From contig NC_023758.2 in assembly GCF_000499845.2 (NCBI RefSeq), positions 6,433,080 to 6,497,079 on the forward strand: a DNA stretch of 64,000 nucleotides, read 5' to 3'. This document shows positions 11,231-21,989 of the stretch, in pieces (the stretch's first letter is position 1; each line of letters starts with the position of its first letter). The position numbers and the translations under genes were made by a program. The notes below the pieces were generated by a model. That model was not told the DNA's origin. It saw nothing but the letters and a program-made list of their open reading frames with translations, and did no database searches. Source of the stretch: Phaseolus vulgaris (lineage: Eukaryota; Streptophyta; Magnoliopsida; Fabales; Fabaceae).

Positions 11231-11928
11231 TGATGGAAGAGGCCCAAGCACAAGCCCACATGCAAGCCCACCAAAGGGTAGATTTGGGCCAACCATAGAG
11301 TTATGGCCAAGAGGATCCAAGAAGACGTTCTTTTACATGTTCAAATGCCATAAACTCTAGTGTAGAGTAGACTTTAATTTCTTGTCAAAATTAGCATAGG
11401 AACTTTATTTGTAATTTTCTTAGAATTAATTTTGGCACCTAAAACACCAACCTAGGTAAACTTAGAGTTTCTAAAATAACCTCTAAATTTACCAAGGCCG
11501 GTCTAGAAAGCCCATGGAGGGGGTGAGCATAAAAACTAGACACACCCCTCCCCATGTGCTCATTTGTGCACCCATGTGCCATGTGCACCCATGTGCTTCA
11601 CATTTACATTTCATTTGGCTAGCATTAGGGTTGCATTATGGTCCTCCTTAGCCTATAAAAGGAGGAGCCTACACCTTGTATTTTCAAGTTTATTGTGAGT
11701 AAAGTTATGTTGCCGTTTTGTGCCAAGCTTTGCTTCTCCCTAGAACTCTAGGCTCTAAACTTCACATCCTTCACCTTTCCTTGGGCTGGCCGAACCTCCC
11801 TATGTTCATACCTATCATGCACCTTCAAGATCAACATCACTCTTAGGAGGATCTTGCACACACACCTCCATAGCTTCCGCACCATTTTCTTACATGATTC
11901 AAGAAGACCTTCATGAAATTTGCCATCA
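11231..11928 (+). repeat. Solo LTR of the CRM-like family in the Tat element
   Basis: 698 bp, TGATGGAAGAGGCCC to TTTGCCATCA, flanked by a perfect 5-bp target duplication GAAGG (11226-11230 and 11929-11933). No internal region is present, as expected from LTR-LTR recombination. A TATA box (tataaaa) is at about 11653. It belongs to the same subfamily as the solo LTR at 51009-51705. Confidence 0.95.
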
Positions 11929-12072
11929 GAAGGTACGTCACATCAGCGGTACGGAGAATGTCACGTCAACTGATTAGAGAATGACACGTCATCAGAATGC
12001 CACGTGGACAATAGGGCGAGGCCTTAGTCTTTTCGCTGAAAACAAGTTATCAGCTCAAGACTGGGGGGCTTG

Positions 12073-13208
12073 TGTACCGTCCCGGGGCGTTGACCAAAAG
12101 TCAAAGTCAAAGTCAACACGTGGTGGGACCGCTCGAGGGCCCCAAAGAAAGGAAAGAAAGTCAACAGGTTGACCGCTTGAGGCATCGCCAGGTTAGGGCG
12201 TCGCCTCACGAAGGCGTCGCCTAAGAAAGGCGTCGCCCAAGAAAGGCGTCACCTCGCAAAGGCGTCGCCAGGTAAAGGCATCACCAAAATAAGACATAGC
12301 CGAGTCAAGACATCACAAGGAGGGCTCGGGCCTCCTTGACAGCTCAGAGTGACGACAAAGAGAAGGAAAAAGGTGGCTTCAAGGCCATGAGTTCTAGTAC
12401 CAGTAGGGAGTAACCTAACTCGTGAAGTACCCACGCCACCGCTGGGAAACCCTGGGACAGATACGACCCATGAGGGGGCCACGCCCAGGGGAGAACCACG
12501 TGCATGGTACGAGAGAGAGGTAGATACACTCCCAAGGTGAGTGACTGGAAGTTGGGGCGCATGAGTTGGCACCCAGAAAGTCACCCCCTTGCACCAAAGG
12601 CACTTCGAGAAATGAGGGTTTGCACGATGGATTAACCCTAAAGTTGGGTTACGGCACTGTAGGGCCCCCCACGAAGAGTCGCGATCAAGTCAGAAGAACA
12701 TGTGGCAATAAGCGTTGAAAACATCAAGGCTTTCCTAAAAGTTCGCTAAGGTACGCGTTAATTCAGTTAAGATTTGAACGTTCCAAGGAATATTTTTATA
12801 CACTTTCAATGCGCTTTAAATGCAGAAGGTGTATAAAAGGGGGCCTTGGGACATTTGAAAGGGATCCGGGTTTTTTGACCTAATTCTCGCAGCTTTACAC
12901 AGAGCACAAACCCTAGTTTTTTTCGCGGCGCACCCACTGTGTGCACAAGACGATTAGGGCAACACAGTTTTAGTCATTCGGTATAGTTTTCGACCACCTT
13001 CAGAGCATTCGTTTACGGTGTTCCAATACGGAGGTGTGTCCCCTTTGATGTTTCTCGCTAGCTGACTTGATCGTCGGAGTGCAAACGGCCACGAGGGCGC
13101 CCCTTTGTTCGCTTCTTTTCAGGTATCGTAGACGGAGCATAACGAAGGTGCCCTAGCTCACAAAGACAAGCCACGCGCAAAGACGACCCTGGTCAACCGG
13201 CGGGAACA
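12073..13208 (+). repeat. 3' LTR of the Tat element
   Basis: 1136 bp from TGTACCGTCCCGG to GGCGGGAACA. The left end carries a cluster of GTCAA/TTGAC motifs (12090-12116) followed by a CACGTG palindrome (12117-12122). TATA box TATAAAAG is at about 12832. A shorter relative is the solo LTR at 43110-44092, which has the same ends. Confidence 0.85.
12179..12295. repeat. GC-rich ~17-bp tandem array inside the Tat LTR
   Basis: Six or seven degenerate copies of AAGGCGTCGCC with a variable 5-7 bp spacer. The solo LTR at 43110 has only traces of this array (near 43225-43265), so it is variable between copies. Confidence 0.7.
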
Positions 13209-13413
13209 CATACAACAAATTATAACATTATACAAAAATGTTTTGCTAATATATGAAAAAATTTGTCATTGTAATGATTTATCTATACTAGAGTGTTATA
13301 CATGGTTACAAAATACTTTTACTATGTTGTTCTCACATACTCCAATGTTTCTAAATCTAGCGGGTGTTGGTAATTGAAGAACTGTGACATTTGAAATTTT
13401 TTGAATTAGTGCA

Positions 13414-14112
13414 TGATGGCATTTTCATGTGTTCTTCTTCAATCAAAGTAGAAAATAAGGTGCGGAAGCAATGGGTGAGATGATCAAGACCCTCCTAGGA
13501 GTTGTGTTGGCCTTGTAGGTGCATGATGAGTATGGTGTTTGAGTGGTTCGGCCAGCTCAAGGGAGAAGGTGAAAGGATTGAAGTTTAGAGCCTAGATTTC
13601 TAGGAGAAGTAAAGCTTGCGCACAAAAATGGCAGCATAACCTTACTCAATTAAGCTTGAAAAATACAATGAGATAGCCTTCCTATTTATAGGCTATCTTG
13701 GACGTAAATGTTAAGCTGAATTCTAAGGAAAAGAAAACCAAAATTAAATCTAAATTCTAAGCCATGTGCCATGTGCAATGACCGGCCACACAACCCTAGA
13801 TTCTAGAATGTTTCCATCCAAAAGTGCTTTCTACACTATCCTATCTACTAAGTACCCCTAATGGGCCTTTATGCAAACATATACAAAGCCTTCTCTCTTC
13901 CATCCGTGGCTTCATTTACTTGTGTTTGAGCATGTTTGGCCATTGATCTTGTAAGGGGGCCTAGACGGTCTAGCTCCATGGATAGCCTCCCTCCTTCACG
14001 TCCTAGACGCTCACCTTCACGTCCTAGACGCTCACCTTGGTCTTGGTCTAGACGCTCTCCTTGGCTTGGGCCGTGGCTTCCTTGGGTAGGTGTGCTTGGC
14101 CCTCCTCCATCA
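13414..14112 (-). repeat. 3' LTR of element D
   Basis: Minus-strand TGATGGAGGAGGGCC (ending at 14112) to AAAATGCCATCA (at 13414). The polypurine tract is at about 14113-14127. A minus-strand TATA box (tatttataggc on the plus strand) is near 13682-13692. CTAGACGCTC-type motifs lie at about 14003-14056. Confidence 0.94.
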
Positions 14113-16849
14113 TCCCCTCCCCTTTGGAAAGGATTTGTCCTCAAATCCAGCTCGTCATCGTCATTGGTACCTACAAATGGAGAAAGATCAATTACATTAA
14201 AAGTGTCATGTACTCCATATTCAAGAGGTAGGTCCAACTTATATGCATTGTTGTTGACTCGCTTGAGAACTTGGAAAGGTCCATCACCTCGGGGACTTAG
14301 TTTGGACTTCCTTTGATTTGGAAATCTATCTTTGCGAAGGTGAAGCCAAACTAAGTCTCCTTCCTCAAAAATTATTTCTCTCTTCCCTTTGTTGTTGTAT
14401 TTTGTGTACTTCTCATTTTGTTGTTGTATTTGAATTTTAATCTTCTCATGCATTTTCTTGACAAAATCAGCTTTGAGTACTCCTTCCTTATGCACAAAAT
14501 CTTGTGGATTAGGAAGGGGTATCAAATCCATGGGCGTGAGAGGATTAAAACCATATACTACCTCAAAAGGAGAAGCATTAGTAGTCTTGTGAACTACTCT
14601 ATTGTAAGCAAATTCAATGTGGGGAAGGTACTCATCCCAAGATTTGTGGTTGCCTTCATGATAGCCCTAAGCATAGTTCCAAGAGATCTATTGACTACTT
14701 CGGTTTGCCCATCTGTTTGAGGATGACAAGAAGTTGAAAATTGTAGTCTTGTTCCAAGTTTACCCCAAAGAGTTTTCCAAAAGTGGCTTATAAACTTGGG
14801 ATCTCTATCGGACACTATACTTCTAGGGAGACCATGGAGTCTCACCACTTCTCTAAAGAAGAGTTTAGAAATATTTTGAGCATCATCTACTTTGTGGCAT
14901 GGAATAAAGTGGGACATTTTGCTAAAACGGTCCACTACCACAAAGATAGAGTCATGGCCTCTTGCAGTCCTAGGAAGTCCTAAAATGAAGTCCATGCTAA
15001 TGTCTTCCCAAGGCGCATTTGCAATCGGCAAAGGGGTGTAGAGTCCATGCGGCATTGTTCTAGACTTTGCTTTTAAACATGAGATACATCTAGAACAATG
15101 TCGTTGGACATCTTTCCTCATGTGTGGCCAACAAAATTTTTCTTTTAAAAGATCTAGAGTCTTATCAACTCCAAAATGGCCCATGAGTCCCCCTTCATGT
15201 GATTCTTTGACAAGGAGTTTTCTATGTGTTCCTTGGGGAATGCAAAGTTTTCCTTCTTTAAAAAGATATCCCTCGGACACATAGTAACCTCTTTGTGCTC
15301 TATGTAGACATTGGGCATAGATGGATGAGAGTTCTTGATCTTCTTGGTAAAGCTCTCTTATGTGGTCAAATCCAAGAATTTGGGCACCTAGTTTTGAAAA
15401 GAGTGTGTGCCGTCTTGAAAGAGCATCGGCCACTATATTGGTGCTCCCTTTCTTGTATTTGATTACATAAGGAAATTGTTCAAGAAATTCCATCCATTTA
15501 GCATGTCTCTTGTTGAGCTTGTGTTGGCCCTTTAAATATTTTAAAGACTCGTGATCACTATGGATAACAAATTCTTTGGACACAAGGTAGTGTTCCCAAG
15601 TCTTTAGGGCTCGCACAAGAGCATAGAGCTCTTTGTCATAGGTGGGGTAGTTGAGGGTGGCACCATGGAGTTTTTCACTAAAATAAGCAATGGGGTGTCC
15701 ACCTTGCAACAAAACCGCACCTATGCCTACCCCCGATGCATCACACTCTATCTCAAAAGTTTTGGAAAAATTTGGGAGAGATAGGATGGGTGCATTGGTG
15801 AGTTGAGCTTTTAGCCTTTGAAAGGCTTGCTCATGCTTTTCATTCCAACAAAAAGCAACATCTTTTTTTACAAGTTCATTCAAAGGAGAAGCTAGGCTAG
15901 AAAAATTAGGCACAAACCTTCTATAGAAGCTAGCTAACCCATGAAAACTTCGTACATCACTTACATTTTGTGGAGTTGGCCACTCGCGGATGGCTTTGAT
16001 TTTCTCGGGATCTACATGCACCCCCTTTTTGTTTACTATAAAGCCTAAGAAGACTACACTATCTACACAAAAGGTACACTTATCCCTATTGGCAAAAAGA
16101 CTATTTTTCCTAAGGACTAGAAGAACTTCCCTAAGGTGGCTTAGATGGTCTTCTAGGGTTTTACTATATACTAAGATATCATCAAAGTAAACTACTACAT
16201 ATTTACCTATACAATCCCTCAAGGTGTGATTCATAAGCCTCATGAATGTGCTTGGAGCGTTAGTAAGCCCAAAGGGCATCACCAACCACTCATATAATCC
16301 AAATTTGGTCTTAAAAGCGGTTTTCCACTCATCACCCTCCTTGATTCGAATTTGGTGATATCCACTTTTAAGGTCAATCTTGGAGAATAGAGTTGACCCA
16401 TGCAATTCATCAAGCATATCATCAAGCCTCGGGATTGGATGCCTATACTTGATGGTGATGTTGTTGATTGCTCTACAATCACAACACATACGCCATTTTC
16501 CATCCTTTTTGGGCACCAACAAGACAGGTACAGCACAAGGGCTTAGGCTCTTTTGAACCCAACCCTTCTCCAACAAGTCTTGAACTTGTGATTCTATCTC
16601 CTTTGTTTCCTCGGGGTTGGTTCTATAAGCAGGCCTATTTGGTAGGCTTGCCCTCGGTATAAAGTCAATTTGATGTTCTATCCCCCTAAGAGGAGGAAGC
16701 CCAATGGGTCCTTCTTGGGAGAATAGATCTTCAAATTCACTCAAAAGGTTTTCTACTTGAGGAGGTAAAACCATGAGTTCACTACTTGTGGCAGTGCATG
16801 TAAGTGCTCCTTTACAAAAGATAAGGCTTGGTTGTTCAACAAGAAGCAA
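13869..16849 (-). pseudogene. Pol of element D: RT, RNase H and integrase, frameshifted
   Basis: The main frame (751 codons, 14594-16849) starts [19 protein letters not shown] occupies about residues 90-270 with the catalytic YFDDIL at 221-226. RNase H follows (FEIECDASG, then [12 protein letters not shown]), then the integrase zinc-binding region and the catalytic core ([25 protein letters not shown]). A single-base deletion near 14655 (element A has one more G) ends this frame within integrase; the remainder continues in the shifted frame to 13869 ([26 protein letters not shown]) and then through the polypurine tract into the LTR, ending after GPLTRSMAK and ATDGREKALYM. Pol copies RNA to DNA and integrates it. 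The rest of the frame looks intact, so decay is recent. Confidence 0.92.
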
Positions 16850-16950
16850 GTTTTCAAAAACATTTTCAAGAGGTTTTTCTTGTTGACCAACCTTGTGGGA
16901 AGGAACACTCTTCTCCCACGCCTTTCTATCCCTAAGGATTTTCTCTTTTT

Positions 16951-18588
16951 CTAGCTCTTTTTTTTTTTGTTTTCCTCATCCCTCTTTTGTTTCATTTGTA
17001 TTTGGTCTTTCACCACTTGAGAATGTGGTAAAGGACTAAGTACAAACTTTTTATACTTATGGGTGAAGGAAATCTCGTTAGTGAGACCATCATGCAAGGT
17101 TTTCTTATCAAATTGCCATGGTCTCCCTAATAAGATATGGCAAGCTTCCATAGGCACTACATCACATACAACTTTGTCTTTGTAGTTCCCTATGGAAAAC
17201 TTGATTTCCACTTGCTTGTCTAAATGTAGTTCCCCATTTTCATTAAGCCATTGAAGTTTGTAAGGTTTTGGGTGAGGAACTACTTGTAGCTTAAGCTTTT
17301 CAACCATCCTAACACTACAACAATTACAACTAGATCCACTATCCACAATGAGGGAACATATATTTTCTAAAACATTGCATCTTGTATGAAATATGTTCTC
17401 CCTTTGTGTTTCAATGGATGTGCTAGGGTGATTGTTGAGGGTTCTCCTAATCATAAGCAATTCTCCCTCTAGTGGAGCTACCCTCTCATCCTCTCCCCCT
17501 TCCTCTCTCTCACTAGGCTCATCCTCGCCACTAGTGTACTCATCTACACCTTTAAGAAACAAAGTCCTTTGGTTTGGACATTGTGCTTGCACATGCCCCC
17601 TACCATAGCACTTAAAACATTTAACATCTCTAGCTCGGATGGGTGGGGTTGAGGTTTCTTTGGTGAAGGGCTTGGTAGGCTCTTTTGGTTTTTCCTTGGA
17701 TGTACTACCCTCCCTTCTAAACTCTTTCTTGGGATAAAAGCTAGAATAGGGGCTCACCTTTTGACTTGAGGTTTTGCGCAAGTTTTGTTGCTCAACTTTA
17801 ATGCAAAGTTGAACCAAATCATTCAAGTCTTGATAAGGTAAGAGCTCTACTCTATCTCTTATCTCAAGTGATAGGCCACTAAGGAACCTAGCTATGGTGG
17901 TTTCCTCCTCTTCTCTAATGGATGCTCTCATCATGTAGAGCTCCATTTTTTGCCTATACTCTTCCACACTCATGTTCTTTTGTTGGAGTCTTTGGAGCTT
18001 GTCCATCAACTCCCTATGGTAGTAGGAAGGTATATGTCAACGTCTTAGGGCTCCCCTAAGGTCATTCCAATATGTAATGGAAGGTTCCCTATGAAGACGT
18101 CTATCTCTTTCGAGAGAGGTCCACCAATACATGGCATTCCCTTGGAAACTAAGGGTGGCTAAGGGTACTTTTCGTTCCTCACTTACCCTATGGCAAGCAA
18201 AGAGTTGCTCTACCTTCATCTCCCAATCTAGATATACTTCTACATTTTCCTTTCCATGAAAATGAGGTAGGTCTACTCTTGTTTCCCTTGGCACCTCTTG
18301 TTCCCTTTGCCTAGTTCTTCTAGGGGGTGGTTGGTAATAATCATTGAGTCTACGGCTTCCCTCCCCTAGAGACTCAATACTTTGAGAATGGGATGCATGA
18401 GTTTTTTTTTATTTTTGTGATTTTTGTGATTTCTCTTCTTGAGCTTTAGCCAACTCATTGATTTTGTTCTCATTCTCCAATTGTCTAAAAGATATCAATT
18501 GTACCGCTTGGGATACTTCTTTTAAAAGAGTTTTCAAAGATTTTACTTCACTTTCTATAGACTTTGGAGAGTGAGAAGAAGAAGACAT
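16951..18588 (-). pseudogene. Gag-protease of element D, broken by stops and frameshifts
   Basis: ATG at 18588 starts MSSSSHSPKSIES. Conserved blocks are HFHGKENVEVYLDWEMKVEQ, then MYWWTSLERD and ELMDKLQRLQQKNMSVEEYR (typical plant gypsy gag). The nucleocapsid knuckle is CFKCYGRGHVQAQC (about 17590-17625), and the protease has IVDSGSSCN and CHILLGRPW. Lesions by comparison with element G: a T-rich tract near 18400-18420 that breaks the early frame, an in-frame TGA near 18035 after RGALRR, and an A-rich tract near 16960-16975 that shifts the frame before RT. The protein would form the particle and cut the polyprotein; this copy cannot make the full product. Confidence 0.88.
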
Positions 18589-20455
18589 GGCTAAAACTTT
18601 GTGTATATAGGTGTTTTACTTTGAGAAAGTTTAGGAAAGTTAAAGAAGGTAGTTTTCCAGGTAAGGGAGGTGAGTCACAAAGGACTACTTAAGTACCAAG
18701 TCTTTTCCTTGCCAAAAACTATCCCCCAATATCTTCACACAAGACTTTCTCTTAGTGAAACACTTAGAACACAAATAAGTTGAGAAATAAATGCAAGAAA
18801 ACAATGCAAGCTAACTATGCAATCAAAGCTAGTCGGTTTAGCACACAAATTAAAGAAAAATAAACATGCAAAACGTAGCTATGAAAGCAAAAGAAAAGCA
18901 ATTACAAACAAGTAACAATTACTAATCAAGAATGCTATACTATTCGGCCCTAGGTGAGGCTTCTTGGACACTTTGAGCCCTTGAAGACACACTCACCGTC
19001 TAAACGTAATTAACAAGGTAATTAACAATAAACCAAGTTGCAAAGGAAATAAGAGAAAACTCCCTTTGTTGTTCCTCCTTTTGGTTAGTGCACTTCTTTG
19101 TTGTCTTGATTGTTGATCTCCTAAGTGTTTGTAGTGTTTGTTTCAAGAAAGCTTGTTTCGGCTTTGGCTTTGTCTCCTCCTTAGAATGTTGGCTTTAATT
19201 CTCCAATTTCCAGCACCTATTCACAAGGGCTAAACCTTAAACCAAGTCAAATTCCATGCACATAAGCACCAAGGGAGAAATTAAATTCCAGCACCCAAAA
19301 AGAGAGGTCAAGGAACAAAAGCAAGAAACAAATTTAATTGAAAGAAAACAGTACCACCAAAAGGATTTATAATATGACAACTTAGAAAGAGATTCAAGAA
19401 ATTAAAGCAAACAATTAAAGGTACTCAATTAAAGGTTGGCACACAAAAAGAATTCCTAAAGAAAAGCACTAGATTAGATGACCAAATAAAAAAAACAGCA
19501 CCACTGGAAAATGTTGTAGGCCAGAAAACGTGTTTGTTCCCCGATTTATGCTGATCTGTATTTTTGGAATTTGGCTCTGAAATTTGTTATGCAAGATATT
19601 CAGGATCTTATCTAAAATCTGGCTTTGGATTCACTCAAAACGGATGCACCATTGTTTTTTAATAAATTTTGCAAAATTGGTGTTCGGTTAGGCCAGCTGG
19701 AGCGCTTCAGATTTGCACTCTGATCTTAAAAGATTTATCATTTTTTTTCTGTTGCTTCTTTTGACCTAATTCTTTTTTTGTCTTTTCTATAACACTTTAA
19801 ACTTGCATTTTCCAGAAAATCAGAATTTTCCTATGGGTGGAAATATTTTTCTGGGTTAAAACAGCCAAAACAGAGAAGGTGTAAACAGGGGAATCTGAAA
19901 ACTGGAAACAAAAACAGCAAGATACCAAAGTTTAGACACAATGGAAATTTGTGAAATAGAATTTGTGTATGATCTAAACACAAATGGAACTCAAACTAAA
20001 ATTAAAAAGGCACCAAAGGATCAAAGAACAGCAGATTCAAACAATTTAAAGAGACCCAAAAGCAAGAAACAATCAAGCCAATAATAGGACTACTAAGAAT
20101 TGTTGACAAATATGGATTCACATGACTTGACACAACATTTATAGATTCAGAAAATTAAAGACTCAAAGCATAATATGAACCAAAATAATGAAAGCAATAA
20201 AGACTCAAAGCCTAAAACAAAATAGCAACACAAAGGTGTATGGAATCCTATCACAAATTGCACAAGAACTTGTTCAAGATCAAATGAACAAGAGTGCTTC
20301 GGTTGGATCTTCCACAAAGCACACCAAGAACAAATTAAAATGTAAAAAACAGCAAGACAAGTAAGGAAAGTAGATGACAATATGAAATAAAGAAGAACTA
20401 AAATTTAAAAGACAAGGAGCTACTCATCTTGAAGAACCAAAGCTCTGATACCAAA
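18589..20455 (-). other. Leader and primer-binding site of element D
   Basis: A 1.87-kb non-coding leader between the 5' LTR and gag. The primer site is 20442-20453, two bases from the LTR. The conserved block (CCTAGGTGAGGCTTCTTGG) is at about 18948-18966. A second conserved block, TTACCTGGAAAACTACC on the minus strand, lies at about 18648-18664, just upstream of gag. Confidence 0.8.
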
Positions 20456-21160
20456 TGATGGCATTTTCATGTGTTCTTCTTGAATCAAAGTAGAAAATAA
20501 GGTGCGGAAGCAATGGGTGAGATGATCAAGACCCTCCTAGGAGTTGTGTTGGCCTTGTAGGTGCATGATGAGTATGGTGTTTGAGTGGTTCAGCCAGCTC
20601 AAGGGAGAAGGTGAAAGGATTGAAGTTTAGAGCCTAGATTTCTAGGAGAAGTAAAGCTTGCGCACAAAAATGGCAGCATAACCTTACTCAATTAAACTTG
20701 AAAAATACAATGAGATAGCCTTCCTATTTATAGGCTATCTTGGACGTAAATGTTAAGCTGAATTCTAAGGAAAAGAAAACCAAAATTAAATCTAAATTCT
20801 AAGCCATGTGCCATGTGCCATGTGCAATGACCGGCCACACAACCCTAGATTCTAGAATGTTTCCATCCAAAAGTGCTTTCTACACTATCCTATCTATAAG
20901 TACCCCTAATGGGCCTTTATGCAAACATATACAAAGCCTTCTCTCTTCCATCCGTGGCTTCATTTACTTGTGTTTGAGCATGTTTGGCCATTGATCTTGT
21001 AAGGGGGCCTAGACGGTCTAGCTCCATGGATAGCCTCCCTCCTTCACGTCCTAGACGCTCACCTTCACGTCCTAGACGCTCACCTTGGTCTTGGTCTAGA
21101 CGCTCTCCTTGGCTTGGGCCGTGGCTTCCTTGGGTAGGTGTGCTTGGCCCTCCTCCATCA
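20456..21160 (-). repeat. 5' LTR of element D
   Basis: 705-bp partner of 13414-14112, ending at the GTGCA duplication (21161-21165). It is longer because CCATGTG is repeated once more near 20815. Confidence 0.94.
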
Positions 21161-21184
21161 GTGCATGAATAATAAATCTCAAAT

Positions 21185-21904
21185 TTTAAAGTGTTTATTG
21201 TATTGAGGTATTACCTTATCCCAACCTTTCTTAATTTCAGCTTGCAAAATAGTCAACATCCACTGCATAACATAATAACCGCACTCATAATTTTCAGGTT
21301 GCCTGTTGAACTGCATGTGAAAATAAATGTATTAAATGAATGAGTGAAACGCATTAAATTAAGTGAACAAATATACTTTAAATACCTTAAGATACATCCA
21401 AGTGAGTTTTTGTGCGTTTGAAGTTCTCCTCCCACACTACATATTATATCCAGAGTAAGCACTAAAATAATAAGATTTCATGTTAGAATACATAACATTA
21501 TACAATATATAAGTAATAATAAATGTTAAATGAAATTGTCGTACCTATCTATAATGTTCTTAAAATAGGCAGGAGGTTTTTTATGCAAAGAGCAAAACCA
21601 TGTAGCGGTATGATCTTGAACAGATATGATCAATAGTTGCCAATGACGCCTGTATAACAAATCAGTTAATTAGTTTCTCTTATTTCAATCATTTATTAAA
21701 ACTTATTTAATAAATAAGAACTTACTCATGGATGTACGGAGCAAAATAAATGTGTTTTCCACCATTCTTTAAGGCAGTGGTGATGTATGTTTGTGTTTCC
21801 GACTTCTCGTTTCCAATTGATTGAGTGATTTGAGGGTCTAAAAACCCATATATATTGTGTTTCCCCTCATCAAAGCATAATCTAGAAAGATACCTAAATT
21901 TCAA
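21185..21904 (-). pseudogene. ULP1-like (C48) cysteine protease exons of the CACTA element
   Basis: Several minus-strand exons can be pieced together. One contains FDEGKHNIYGFLDPQ (21722-21904). The next starts at about 21655 and contains RHWQLLIISVQDHTATWFC, with the His-Trp pair usual at the catalytic His of ULP1-like proteases. The last (about 21185-21310) contains ENYECGYYVMQWMLTIL, carrying the presumed catalytic Cys in ECGYY. ULP1-like domains are common passengers of plant CACTA and Mutator-like elements; their substrate here is unknown. Exon joins are by eye. The copy belongs to a transposon already broken by D. Confidence 0.72.
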
Positions 21905-21989
21905 TAAGTTAGTACTAGCTAATATATTTAATAAATCAAAAGTATAAAGATTTTAAAATTTGAACTTACATCATCCATAATTACAGAAT

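Larger units (their letters stand above)
6976..13208 (+). mobile_element. Tat-lineage Ty3/gypsy element, 3' region with antisense ORF and 3' LTR
   Basis: This is the 3' part of a plus-oriented LTR element whose 5' side lies beyond element A. In order it has tandem repeats (7008-7654), an antisense ORF (8174-10648, minus), a solo LTR insertion (11231-11928), a purine-rich tract ACTGGGGGGCTTG at about 12060-12072, and an LTR (12073-13208) with a plus-strand TATA box at about 12832. Tat/Ogre-type Ty3/gypsy elements are known for extra ORFs, often antisense, and tandem repeats between pol and the 3' LTR. RT and integrase of this element are not in the window, so the lineage call rests on this architecture. 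Confidence 0.7.
13414..21160 (-). mobile_element. Full-length Ty3/gypsy CRM-like element D, coding-complete but mutated
   Basis: 7747 bp on the minus strand, with LTRs of 699 bp (13414-14112) and 705 bp (20456-21160) and a perfect target duplication GTGCA (13409-13413 and 21161-21165). The LTRs differ by a few substitutions and a CCATGTG copy-number change near 20815, so the insertion is young. The primer site (20442-20453) is TGGTATCAGAGC on the minus strand, an exact initiator tRNA-Met match. It encodes gag, protease, RT, RNase H and integrase, and is the only copy here that retains RT. Several frame lesions make it non-functional. It sits in the CACTA element. Confidence 0.95.

Noticed and set aside
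12249..12603. Minus-strand frames in the Tat LTR (up to 111 codons)
   Set aside because: Located in the LTR promoter region, no similarity recognised, overlapping each other in several frames.
16468..16662. Small frames on the plus strand within element D
   Set aside because: They lie opposite the RT domain and have no independent support.
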